Positions 52,659 through 60,268 of a stretch of 64,000 nucleotides of DNA are shown piece after piece. The stretch comes from a bacterium (GTDB lineage: Bacteria; Oederibacteriota; CAKKQC01). The stretch spans positions 1 through 64,000 of the forward strand of contig CAKKQC010000023.1 of the NCBI GenBank assembly GCA_919901855.1, read 5' to 3'. Numbering within the stretch: position 1 is the stretch's first letter; each line of letters starts with the position of its first letter. Position numbers and translations under genes: made by a program. The notes beneath the pieces are model-generated. The model saw nothing but the letters and a program-made list of their open reading frames with translations, was not told the origin of the DNA and did no database searches.

Positions 52659-53379
52659 GACTCCGGTGCCGGGCGGATTCGGCCGCGCGGCGCAGGCGCG
52701 CGATCGCCCGGGCGGGATCGGGAGCGCCGAAGATCGCGACGCCGGCGACGAGCACGTTGGCGCCAGCGCGTACGGCCGTGCCGGCAGTCCGCACCGTCAC
52801 GCCGCCGTCCACCTGGATGTCGAGCCGCAGTCCCAGACGCCGGGCGCGATGCCGGAGCGCCCGGATCTTGGGCACGACGCGCACCTGGAACGGCTGCCCG
52901 CCGAATCCTGGCTCCACCGTCATGAGAAGCACCATGTCCGCATGCTCGAGGAGACCGTGAAGCGCCGGAAGCGGTGTCCTCGGACGCAGGGCCAGCGCGG
53001 CCCCGGCACCCAGGGACCGTATCCGGTCCAGCAGGCGCCTGACCCCGCGTCCGCCCTCCGCGTGCACGGTGAGGCTCGACGCGCCGGCTCGCACGAAGGG
53101 CCCCACGAACTGCTCCGGATTCGTGACCATGAGATGCACGTCGATCGGAAGGTCCGTGTGGCGGCGGAGGGATTCGACCATGTGGGGCCCCATCGACAGG
53201 TTCGGGACAAAATGGCCGTCCATTACGTCCACGTGGACGCCGTCGGCCCGGCCACGCTCGAGCATCCGCAGGCTCTCCCGCAGGGCCGCGAGATCGGCAT
53301 TCAGGATCGAAGGGACGAGGCGTATCGGCGGATCCTGATCGGATCCAAGGGGGCGATTGTGCCGGGCGGCGGGCATCAT
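52645..53379 (-). CDS. rpe: Ribulose-phosphate 3-epimerase
   Basis: 244 aa from the ATG at 53379; an in-frame TTG 6 bp further upstream is less likely. TIM-barrel motifs: LVPSILNADLAAL, GVHVDVMDGHFVPNLSMGP with metal ligands H and D, HLMVTNPEQF, MTVEPGFGGQPF and the second catalytic aspartate in DIQVDGGV. Interconverts ribulose-5-P and xylulose-5-P in the pentose phosphate pathway. It sits in an envelope operon rather than with other sugar-phosphate genes, though rpe is often placed loosely in bacteria. Confidence 0.93.
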   Translation of the reverse strand: MMPAARHNRPLGSDQDPPIRLVPSILNADLAALRESLRMLERGRADGVHVDVMDGHFVPNLSMGPHMVESLRRHTDLPIDVHLMVTNPEQFVGPFVRAGASSLTVHAEGGRGVRRLLDRIRSLGAGAALALRPRTPLPALHGLLEHADMVLLMTVEPGFGGQPFQVRVVPKIRALRHRARRLGLRLDIQVDGGVTVRTAGTAVRAGANVLVAGVAIFGAPDPARAIARLRRAAESARHRSHAHR

Positions 53380-53386
53380 TACCAAC

Positions 53387-55456
53387 CTATCGACGGACGT
53401 TGATGACGAGGTCCACCCGCTGACGCTGCTCCTCCTCGGGGAGGTTCGGATAGCGCGGCGCCGGCCGGCTCCGCCCGTAGACGCGCAGGGAGACCCGCGA
53501 CGCCTCGAGCCGGTACTCCTCGACGAGGGCGCGCAGAACCCGCTCCGCCCGCGCCTTGGCCAGCTCGTAATTTACGTCGTCACCTCCGGGCACGTCCGAG
53601 AATGCCTCGATCGCCAGCGAACTACCCGGATGCTCGGCGATGAACGCCGCGGCCTTCTGGAGCACGAGCCGGTGCTCGTCGGTGAGCTCGGACGCGGTGC
53701 CCGTGTAGCGCACCCCGACCATGCGGACGCGGTTGCCGAGCAGCTCGGGCCGCACCTCCGCCTCGACCTGCGGGATCGGCCGCTCTCCCTTGGTCGTCTG
53801 CCCGTCCTCGTCCTGGAACTTCCAGCTGAACTTGGGCGCTTTGAGCGCCGTCATCCGGCCCTCGGCGTCCCGGCCGTCCCACCGTATCGGCGTGTCCGGC
53901 GTGCCCTGACCCTGCCAGGTCCGGACGATCCGTCCGGCGTCCAGGATCTGAAGTTGCCAGAGCTGGTAGTTGCCCTGCGGAAGGGCGAACGCCACCTCGG
54001 GGTAGAACGGCTTCCCGGCCACGGGCCGGATCTGGGGCTCCGCGCTCACGGAGGCGATGCTCGAAGCCGACGAGGACTCCCGGTTCGCCACGTCCTTCGC
54101 CTTAAGCACGAACCGGAACTTCGAGACGTCGGTCACGATCCGGCCCCGCTCGTCCGCGCCGTCCCAGTTCAGGCTCTTGGGCGGGAGACCGGTGCCCGCG
54201 AAGGTCTTGACCACCCGGCCGCGGTCGTCGGTGATTTCGACCTTCCACTCTTTGGGCGGCTGTTCGAACCGGATCGTCTTGGGCTCGATGACGAGGGCGG
54301 GCTTCACGGCCCGCTTGTCGATCGACACGGGCGCTTCCGTCGTCACCGCCTTCGGGATCCGGGGGATGCTCCAGCGAACCAGCATGGCCACCTGGTGCAC
54401 GCTCCCGAGCGTGCCGAACGGCGCCAGTGCGTAATCGAGCTGGACCAGCGCCGTCGGCGAGACTTTCCACCGGAAGCCCAGGCCGGTCCGCAGCGGCGAG
54501 GGCAGCTTCGCGAGGCCCGAGGAGTTCCCGTAGTCGAGCGCCGTCTTGCCGAAGCGCTGATCCAGCGGCTGCTCCCACCCGGCCCGGACGAACGCGATCC
54601 CCGCCACCCCGTATTCCGCCCCGAGGGACAGCCGCGGCCGGCCGACGGAGTCGATGAACGAGGTCAGGTCCGCCGTCGTCAGGAGTTGGGATCCCCATAG
54701 TGGGGTCCGCAGGACCCCCCCGAGCCGGAAGGTCACCGGCAGGATCTCGCCGGCCCCGAGCGCGAATCCGAATCCCTGACCGAACCCCCCGATCGCCCCC
54801 ATGTTCTGGACGGAGGCGCCCGCCGCCATCGTCCGGTCCAGGTTCTCCCACAGGACCCCGACGTCCGCGCCCAGACCGCCCGCCTGGAAATCGACTGACC
54901 GGGTCGGAACCGAGTCCCCGGTGACCGGGTCGGTCCGGTAACTGGCCGGATCCGCGCCGGTCAGCGACCGCCGGATCACCTTGAGGCTGGCGCCGACCGC
55001 GATCGATTCCGTCAGCGGCGCGGAATAGGTCACGAAGCCCATGAGGTCGGAGGCATCGCCGGCCGCCGCCCGCACGAGCGCCTGGGGGTCCGTCGAATCG
55101 AAACTGCCCGTGGCGAGCGCCATGAAGCCGGCGCCCCCGTTGCCGAACCCGAACGGCTGGCCCGGGAACTCCACCGCTCCCGTGACCAGGTACACCCCCG
55201 TGATCTGGTCGGATTGGTAGAGCTTGACGTATGAGAACGCCCCCTCGGGCGCCGTAAGGTTCGCAGTGCCCGCAGGATTCCAGTAGACGGAATAGATGTC
55301 CTCCCCGACCGCGGTGTAGGAGCCGCCCATTGCCACCGCGCGCACCCCGGCCGCGATCTTGAGGAAGTCCGCGCCGGCCTCGCCCCGCGAGAGCGCGGCG
55401 GCGGGCCCCGCGGCCAACGCCAAGCCAAGAACCAACGTGACAGACCACCGCCTCAT
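53387..55456 (-). CDS. PorV-like barrel fused to two FlgD-Ig domains and OmpA domain
   Basis: 689 aa from the ATG at 55456 (ATGA overlap with thpR). Signal peptide 1-21. A PorV/PorQ-type barrel opens with GADFLKIAAGVRAVAMGGSYTAVGEDIYSVYWNPAG and extends to ~365. Two FlgD-like Ig modules follow (~395-455, ITDDRGRVVKTFAG...LNWDGADERGR; ~495-555, ILDAGRIVRTWQG...IRWDGRDAEGR). An OmpA-type peptidoglycan-binding domain closes the protein (~588-689, with LAKARAERV and RVYGRSRPAPRYPN). It would tie an outer-membrane barrel to the cell wall. Related to the PorV-like protein at 21991-23085. Confidence 0.75.
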   Translation of the reverse strand: MRRWSVTLVLGLALAAGPAAALSRGEAGADFLKIAAGVRAVAMGGSYTAVGEDIYSVYWNPAGTANLTAPEGAFSYVKLYQSDQITGVYLVTGAVEFPGQPFGFGNGGAGFMALATGSFDSTDPQALVRAAAGDASDLMGFVTYSAPLTESIAVGASLKVIRRSLTGADPASYRTDPVTGDSVPTRSVDFQAGGLGADVGVLWENLDRTMAAGASVQNMGAIGGFGQGFGFALGAGEILPVTFRLGGVLRTPLWGSQLLTTADLTSFIDSVGRPRLSLGAEYGVAGIAFVRAGWEQPLDQRFGKTALDYGNSSGLAKLPSPLRTGLGFRWKVSPTALVQLDYALAPFGTLGSVHQVAMLVRWSIPRIPKAVTTEAPVSIDKRAVKPALVIEPKTIRFEQPPKEWKVEITDDRGRVVKTFAGTGLPPKSLNWDGADERGRIVTDVSKFRFVLKAKDVANRESSSASSIASVSAEPQIRPVAGKPFYPEVAFALPQGNYQLWQLQILDAGRIVRTWQGQGTPDTPIRWDGRDAEGRMTALKAPKFSWKFQDEDGQTTKGERPIPQVEAEVRPELLGNRVRMVGVRYTGTASELTDEHRLVLQKAAAFIAEHPGSSLAIEAFSDVPGGDDVNYELAKARAERVLRALVEEYRLEASRVSLRVYGRSRPAPRYPNLPEEEQRQRVDLVINVRR

Positions 55457-56022
55457 GCGGATCGCCCGCCGTCGAGCGGAATCACGCACAGCGATCGGTA
55501 CTCGGCCCCCTCCGGAGAAAGGAGGCTCTGGTGCAAAATCACGCGATTGATAAGGCATCTCCCCCCACCAGTGTCCCGCGATTCCCCTGCCAGTTCAACG
55601 TGGCCGAGATCGCAGGGCGGGCGGAACCGGGCCAGCGTCAGATGCGCCACGAAAGGCTTGTCATCAGCCCTCTCCAGACCCAGGGCGGCGGTCAGGGCCC
55701 GGACCCGCCGGACCAGGGCGGACAGGCCCCCCCCCGCCGACTCCAGCCCGATCCACAGCACCCGGGCCCGGCCGAACCCCGGAAACGCCCCGACGCGCCC
55801 GAGGCGCGCCTGGACCGGCGGTTCCCCCCGCAGGGACTCCAGCGAGTCCCGGAGACGGGCCACGTCCGCGTCCCCGATCTCCCCCAGGAAATCGAGCGTG
55901 AGATGGATCGCCTCCGGACGCGGCCACCGTCCCTCCGGAATCCGGGCCCGCAGCCGCTCGCTCGCGCGCGCCACTTCCGCGCGCGCCCCGGCCCCGATAT
56001 CCGCCGCCACGAAACACCGCAC
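55453..56022 (-). CDS. thpR: RNA 2',3'-cyclic phosphodiesterase ThpR (LigT family)
   Basis: 189 aa from the GTG at 56022, giving VRCFVAADIG, the common family N-terminus. Both catalytic H-x-T-x motifs are present: HLTLDFLGEIG (~43) and HLTLARFRP (~130). These enzymes open 2',3'-cyclic phosphates on RNA ends and show weak tRNA-splicing-type ligase activity in vitro. It begins 2 bp after the cinA stop, a frequent pairing in bacteria, and overlaps the barrel-OmpA gene by 4 bases. Confidence 0.88.
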   Translation of the reverse strand: MRCFVAADIGAGARAEVARASERLRARIPEGRWPRPEAIHLTLDFLGEIGDADVARLRDSLESLRGEPPVQARLGRVGAFPGFGRARVLWIGLESAGGGLSALVRRVRALTAALGLERADDKPFVAHLTLARFRPPCDLGHVELAGESRDTGGGRCLINRVILHQSLLSPEGAEYRSLCVIPLDGGRSA

Positions 56023-56024
56023 GA

Positions 56025-57290
56025 TCAGCCGGCTGATCCGGACAGCCGGGACAGGGACCGGCGGACGAGATCGAGGGCGAACGTCACCGCGTAGTCGCGC
56101 ACCTGCGAGCGGCCGCCGCGGAACCACCGCCGCTCCGCCGCGTCGCCGCCCGCCCAGGCCGCGCCGAGATAGACCGTGCCCACGGGGTCCTCGGCCGTTC
56201 CGCCGTCTGGCCCGGCCCATCCCGTGGTCGACACGGCCAGATCCGCGCCCGATGCCTCCCGCGCCCGCCGCGCCATCGCCAGCGCGGCCTCGCGACTCAC
56301 CGCCGAGTGCTCCGTCAGGAGGGCCGCATTGACGCCAAGCCAGCCCGTCTTGGCCTCATCCCCGTAGACCACCCAGCCGCCACGGACCGCCTCGGAGGCC
56401 CCCGGGACCGACGTCAGCCGGGCCGCCACGAGGCCACCGGTCAGCGACTCCGCTGTCGCCAGCGTGAGGCCCGCGGCCGCCATACGCCGGACGAGGTGCG
56501 CCTCCAGCGACTCCTCCTCCGTGGTCCAGACGGCTTCGCCGAGCGCGTCGCGGATGCCGCGATCCATCCCGTCGAATCCCGGCCACCCCGCGGGCGCCAG
56601 CAGGCGAAGCATGACCTCGCCCGAATCGATCTGGAGGGCGAACCGCACCTCCGGAGGCGCGCCGGCCCAGAGCGAGGCGACCCGCCGGTCGACCTCGCCC
56701 TCCGGCAGGCCGAGGATCCGGTATACGCGGGACCGCGGAGGCACGACGCGCGCGGCCAGGAGGCCGAATACGTGGTCCGCGGCTATGCGCTTCATTTCCG
56801 CCGGCACGCCGGGCAGCATGACGATCACGCCTCCGCCCGTCTCTACCCAGATGCCGGGCGCGGTCCCCACCGCGTTCCCGAGCGCGACGGCGCCGGCCGG
56901 CACGCGCGCCATGCGGCGTGCGCCGGCCGTCACCGTCGCGCCGCGTGCGCGGTAGATCTCCTCGATGCGTCCCATCGTTCCCGGGTCCTCGATCAGCCCA
57001 ACCCCCAGCGCGGCCGCGACCGTCTCGACGGTCAGGTCGTCCCGCGTGGGCCCGAGCCCGCCCGTCATCCACACGACCTCGGCGCGAAGACGGGCGAGCG
57101 CGAGGGCGTCGAGGATCGCCTCAGGCACATCGTCGACCGCAAGTTCGAGAACGACGTTCCAGCCGCGTTTCGTCAGCTCCGCCGCCGCCCACTGCGCGTT
57201 CGTGTCCGCGACCCGCCCCGTCGTGACCTCGGATCCCACCGACAGGATCGCGAGCCGGCCGGGCGCGGATTGGCTGGCGGACCCGCTCAT
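56025..57290 (-). CDS. cinA: CinA-family competence/damage-inducible protein
   Basis: 421 aa from the ATG at 57290. The N-terminal MoCF-like domain (LAILSVGSEVTTGRVADTNAQW; WMTGGLGPTRDDLTVETVA) is linked to ADP-ribose pyrophosphatase-type activity. The C-terminal CinA/PncC domain (LATAESLTGGLVAARLTSVPGASEAVRGGWVVYGDEAKTGWLGV) is a nicotinamide-nucleotide amidase. It likely recycles NMN in NAD metabolism. TATTTT 8 bp upstream of the ATG is part of an AT-rich patch shared with the divergent PilZ gene. First gene of a six-gene envelope-related run. Confidence 0.92.
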   Translation of the reverse strand: MSGSASQSAPGRLAILSVGSEVTTGRVADTNAQWAAAELTKRGWNVVLELAVDDVPEAILDALALARLRAEVVWMTGGLGPTRDDLTVETVAAALGVGLIEDPGTMGRIEEIYRARGATVTAGARRMARVPAGAVALGNAVGTAPGIWVETGGGVIVMLPGVPAEMKRIAADHVFGLLAARVVPPRSRVYRILGLPEGEVDRRVASLWAGAPPEVRFALQIDSGEVMLRLLAPAGWPGFDGMDRGIRDALGEAVWTTEEESLEAHLVRRMAAAGLTLATAESLTGGLVAARLTSVPGASEAVRGGWVVYGDEAKTGWLGVNAALLTEHSAVSREAALAMARRAREASGADLAVSTTGWAGPDGGTAEDPVGTVYLGAAWAGGDAAERRWFRGGRSQVRDYAVTFALDLVRRSLSRLSGSAG

Positions 57291-57297
57291 GTCCCGG

Positions 57298-57304
57298 TAA
57301 AATA
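57298..57304. promoter_or_regulatory. Shared AT-rich promoter patch between cinA and PilZ gene
   Basis: TAAAATA in GC-rich surroundings reads TATTTT on the minus strand (8 bp before the cinA ATG) and TAAAAT on the plus strand (17 bp before the PilZ ATG at 57321). One patch could serve as -10 for both divergent genes, which would then compete. Confidence 0.35.
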
Positions 57305-57320
57305 GGTGCAAGTCGCCACC

Positions 57321-57701
57321 ATGCTCCGCACCGACGAGAAACGCACCGCTCCCCGCGTCACGACGATCGTCCCGGTCAACTGCCGGGTGCTCGGCGCCGG
57401 CACCGTCGCGATCCCGAGCCAGCGGGGCGCCCCGCCCACCCGCGATTTCGCCGCCAAGACCGTGAACGTGAGCCGGGATGGCCTGCTCATCAACTGCGAC
57501 GCGGATCTCCTCCTGGGAACGCCTCTCGAGGTTACGCTCAACGCTCCGAACGACGGACACGTGGTGCGCATCACGGCGGATGTCGCGTGGTCGCGACGCA
57601 ACTCGATCAACCTCTTCGGACGGTACGCTGCGGGCCTCAGGATCAGAAAGGTCTCCGAAGCCGACCGCAAGGTGCTGACCGACTTCTTCAAGCCGCTCTA
57701 G
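57321..57701 (+). CDS. PilZ-domain protein, putative c-di-GMP receptor
   Basis: 126 aa from the ATG at 57321; an upstream in-frame GTG at 57306 would lie only 2 bp after the likely -10 box. A single PilZ domain has the N-terminal R-x3-R motif (RTAPR, ~8-12) and NVSRDGL, a variant of D/N-x-S-x-x-G, followed by the beta-barrel ending in YAAGLRIRKV. These are the residues that grip cyclic di-GMP in known PilZ proteins. No output domain is attached, so it must act through a partner. It is divergent from cinA and convergent with galU. Confidence 0.75.
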   Translation: MLRTDEKRTAPRVTTIVPVNCRVLGAGTVAIPSQRGAPPTRDFAAKTVNVSRDGLLINCDADLLLGTPLEVTLNAPNDGHVVRITADVAWSRRNSINLFGRYAAGLRIRKVSEADRKVLTDFFKPL

Positions 57702-57742
57702 CGCTCGCGGACGCGATCGCCGCGGTCGCGGACGCGACCGTT

Positions 57743-57761
57743 GCGGTCCTTCCCGGACCGC
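57743..57761. terminator. Hairpin between PilZ gene and galU
   Basis: GCGGTCC (57743-57749), loop TTCCC, GGACCGC (57755-57761): a perfect 7-bp GC-rich stem in the 69-bp convergent gap. There is no U-tract, so termination would depend on stem strength or a cofactor. It may serve both genes. Confidence 0.45.
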
Positions 57762-57770
57762 GCTCCCGCC

Positions 57771-58640
57771 TCAACACATCCTGCGCAAGAGCGACCGGAT
57801 CTTCGGACCCGCTTCCCGGTCCTTGAGCCCGTACGCGAGGCAGGCCTCCACGTACCCGACCTTGTTCCCGACGTCGTAGCGGGTGCCCTGGAACCGGTAC
57901 GCGAAGACTGGTTCCTCGGCGGCGAGGCGGGTGAGCGCGTCCGTGAGCTGGATCTCACCTTTGGCACCCCGGCGCGTGCGCTCGAGGATCGAGAATACGC
58001 GCGGCGAAAGAACATATCGGCCGACGATGCCGAGCCGGGACGGCGCCCGTGACGGCGAGGGCTTTTCGACCATCTCCCGGATCCGCATGACCCGGTTCGA
58101 CACCCAATCCCCGGCGACTATGCCGTAGGACGACACCTGCGATGCAGGCACCTCCATGACCGCGATGACCGAGCCGCCGTACCGGACAGCCGTGTCCCAC
58201 AACTGGCGCACGGCGGGCACCTCGGCATCGATGAGGTCGTCCGCGAGCTGGACGGCGAACGGCTCGTCCCCCACCAGCGTGCGCGCGCACAGGACCGCGT
58301 GGCCGAGGCCGAGCGGCTCCTTCTGTCGCGTGTAGATGAGATTCGCGAGATCGCTGATCCGGCGCACTTCGGCCAGGTTGGCCTTTTGCCCGTGCTGCCG
58401 CAGGAAGGCCTCGAGCTCGAGGGAACGATCGAAGTGGTTCTCGATCGCCTGCTTGTTGCGTCCCGTGATGACGATGACGTCCTCGACACCCGACGCCACC
58501 GCCTCCTCGACCACGTACTGGATGGCGGGCTTGTCGTAGATCGGGAGCATCTCCTTGGGCTGGGCCTTCGTCGCGGGCAGGAACCGCGTCCCCAATCCCG
58601 CCGCCGGAATGACGACCTTGCGCAGCGAGCCCTGTATCAT
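57771..58640 (-). CDS. galU: UTP-glucose-1-phosphate uridylyltransferase
   Basis: 289 aa from the ATG at 58640 (ATGA overlap with tatC). The nucleotide-binding signature VVIPAAGLGTRFLPATKAQPKEMLPI lies at the N-terminus. DLANLIYTRQKEPLGLGHAV and the late GTRYDVGNKVGYVEA segment are typical of bacterial GalU. Produces UDP-glucose for surface polysaccharides and cell-wall sugars, which fits the glycan genes elsewhere in the window. Its position after tatC is probably simple operon sharing. Confidence 0.95.
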   Translation of the reverse strand: MIQGSLRKVVIPAAGLGTRFLPATKAQPKEMLPIYDKPAIQYVVEEAVASGVEDVIVITGRNKQAIENHFDRSLELEAFLRQHGQKANLAEVRRISDLANLIYTRQKEPLGLGHAVLCARTLVGDEPFAVQLADDLIDAEVPAVRQLWDTAVRYGGSVIAVMEVPASQVSSYGIVAGDWVSNRVMRIREMVEKPSPSRAPSRLGIVGRYVLSPRVFSILERTRRGAKGEIQLTDALTRLAAEEPVFAYRFQGTRYDVGNKVGYVEACLAYGLKDREAGPKIRSLLRRMC

Positions 58641-59368
58641 CGTCGCCTCACCTCCCTGTTCGTTGTCCCTCGTTCCACGAGCCACGCCGTGACGATCCCC
58701 GCGAAATAGAGCGCGACGAGCGGCACGGCCAGCATCAACATCGTACCCGCATCCGGCGAGGGCGTCACCCATGCGGCGATCACGAGGCAGGCGATGATCG
58801 CCAGCCGCCATTGCCGCAACAGCGCCCTGGAGCGCAGGATCCCGGCCTTGGCGAGCGCGGCGGACACCACCGGGAACTCGAAAGCCACCCCGCATCCGCC
58901 CACGGTCCAGACGAGGAACTGCAGGTACTGGTCCACCGTCACCTGGGGCCGCATGTGCTCGGTCCGGAAGCCGAGCAGGAACGTCATCATCGCCGGCAGC
59001 AGGAACCGGTACGCGAACCAGCTCCCGAGGAGGAACATGCCCGAGCCGACGAAACCGGCCAGCGCCGCGAGCCGGCGCTCCCGGGCCTTGAGCGCGGGCG
59101 AGAGGAAGGCGGACACCTGCCATAGCCACACGGGGGAAGCCAGCAGCGCGCCGAGCACGAAGTCGAGTTTCACGACCGCCATGAATCCCCCGGCGGGACC
59201 CAGGTAGATGGCCGGCTCCCCCAGCGGCGCCAGCAGCCAGTCGAGCAGCGGCAGGGCCCGGGGCCAGACTGCGGCGCACGCGACCAGCCACGCGGCCAGG
59301 CAGATCAACAGACGGCGGCGCAGCTCCGCGAGATGGCCGAGTATCGTGAGCCGGGGGGACGAGGCCAC
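58637..59368 (-). CDS. tatC: Sec-independent protein translocase TatC
   Basis: 243 aa from a GTG start. Six membrane helices and the family motifs ILGHLAELRRRLLI near the N-terminus, then LDFVLGALLASPVWLWQVSAFLSPALKARERR and FEFPVVSAALAKAGILRSRALLRQWR. TatC binds twin-arginine signals of folded exported proteins. It follows the outer-membrane-like gene by 28 bp and couples to galU. No tatB gene is seen, so the system is probably the two-component TatAC form. Confidence 0.93.
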   Translation of the reverse strand: MASSPRLTILGHLAELRRRLLICLAAWLVACAAVWPRALPLLDWLLAPLGEPAIYLGPAGGFMAVVKLDFVLGALLASPVWLWQVSAFLSPALKARERRLAALAGFVGSGMFLLGSWFAYRFLLPAMMTFLLGFRTEHMRPQVTVDQYLQFLVWTVGGCGVAFEFPVVSAALAKAGILRSRALLRQWRLAIIACLVIAAWVTPSPDAGTMLMLAVPLVALYFAGIVTAWLVERGTTNREVRRR

Positions 59369-59396
59369 GGTCAGGCTCCGGACCGCGCGTCCGCCG

Positions 59397-60074
59397 CTAG
59401 AATCTCAGGCGCAGGGCGATGTTCCCATACGGGCCGTAGATGGGCCGGATCGGCGCGACGTTGGTGGCACCGCCCGCGTTCGTGGTCACCACCTTCACCA
59501 ACCCGCGCGTCTGCCGGTACCCGGCGATGACGTCGAAGAAGGTCTTCCCGATGGGGAACGAGAAGCCGGCCTGTCCATAGCCGCCCCACGCCGAGCCCTT
59601 CTTCCCGCCCGTGTACGGATCGTTGTTAATCAGCTTGAGGACCGTCGAGTCGTACGACACGAGCGTCACGCCGGCGCCGAAAATCCAGTGGTGCCACCCG
59701 AGCGCCATCCCGAGATCGAGGAACGTCTGGTCCGTCTTCCACTCCGTGAAGTTCCCCGCCTTGCGCTTGTACCCCCCCGTCAGGGACTTGTACAACCATG
59801 GCACGACGAGGACCGCGTCGAGAGCCTTGCCGAAGCCCGAGGGCTTCCGGGTGTAGTACCAACTGCCGATCCCGGGCGCCACGGTGAGGTAGATCGCCGC
59901 CTCCGGGTCGTCCGGCGCGAGGTTCCATCGCCCCTCGATCTTTCCGCCACCTCGGTCGCTGTCCTGTACGTAGGCCACGATTCCGACGTCGGCTTTGTGC
60001 CCCCCCGGCACGCCGGCCAGGGCGGGCGACGCGAATACCGCGATCGTCAGCGATGCCAGTACCAGGTTACGCAT
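59397..60074 (-). CDS. Putative outer-membrane beta-barrel protein, unknown
   Basis: 225 aa with a clear signal peptide (MRNLVLASLTIAVFASPALA) and a mature part made of alternating strands ending in aromatic phenylalanine (IALRLRF), the usual end of an outer-membrane barrel. Segments such as DVGIVAYVQDSDRGGGKIEGRWNLAP and AWGGYGQAGFSFPIGKTFFDVIAGYRQTRG suggest 8-10 strands. No family recognised. Its ATG overlaps the tatA stop by 8 bases, and tatC follows 28 bp later, so it is inserted between the two Tat genes and may be a Tat-linked or incidental neighbour. Confidence 0.55.
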   Translation of the reverse strand: MRNLVLASLTIAVFASPALAGVPGGHKADVGIVAYVQDSDRGGGKIEGRWNLAPDDPEAAIYLTVAPGIGSWYYTRKPSGFGKALDAVLVVPWLYKSLTGGYKRKAGNFTEWKTDQTFLDLGMALGWHHWIFGAGVTLVSYDSTVLKLINNDPYTGGKKGSAWGGYGQAGFSFPIGKTFFDVIAGYRQTRGLVKVVTTNAGGATNVAPIRPIYGPYGNIALRLRF

Positions 60075-60264
60075 CTTTCTTTACCCCCCGGCGATTCCGC
60101 GCGCGTGGCTCCACGGTCTCCACGCCCTCGCCGGACATGCCCTTCTTGAACTCGCTGATCGCCTGCCCGAGCGAGCGGCCGATCTCGGGGATCCGATTCG
60201 CCCCGAACAGGAGCATGGCGATGGCCAGGATGGCCACCAACTCCGGAAATCCGATATTTCCCAT
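60067..60264 (-). CDS. tatA: Twin-arginine translocase subunit TatA
   Basis: 65 aa from the ATG at 60264. One N-terminal membrane helix (~8-22), then the TatA hallmark LLFGANRIPEIGRSLGQAISEFKKGM with the FG hinge, and a short charged tail (RARNRRGVKKDA). TatA polymers form the pore when TatC has bound a substrate. An AAGGA-type ribosome site stands just before the ATG. It follows purF by 4 bp. Confidence 0.93.
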   Translation of the reverse strand: MGNIGFPELVAILAIAMLLFGANRIPEIGRSLGQAISEFKKGMSGEGVETVEPRARNRRGVKKDA

Positions 60265-60268
60265 GACG

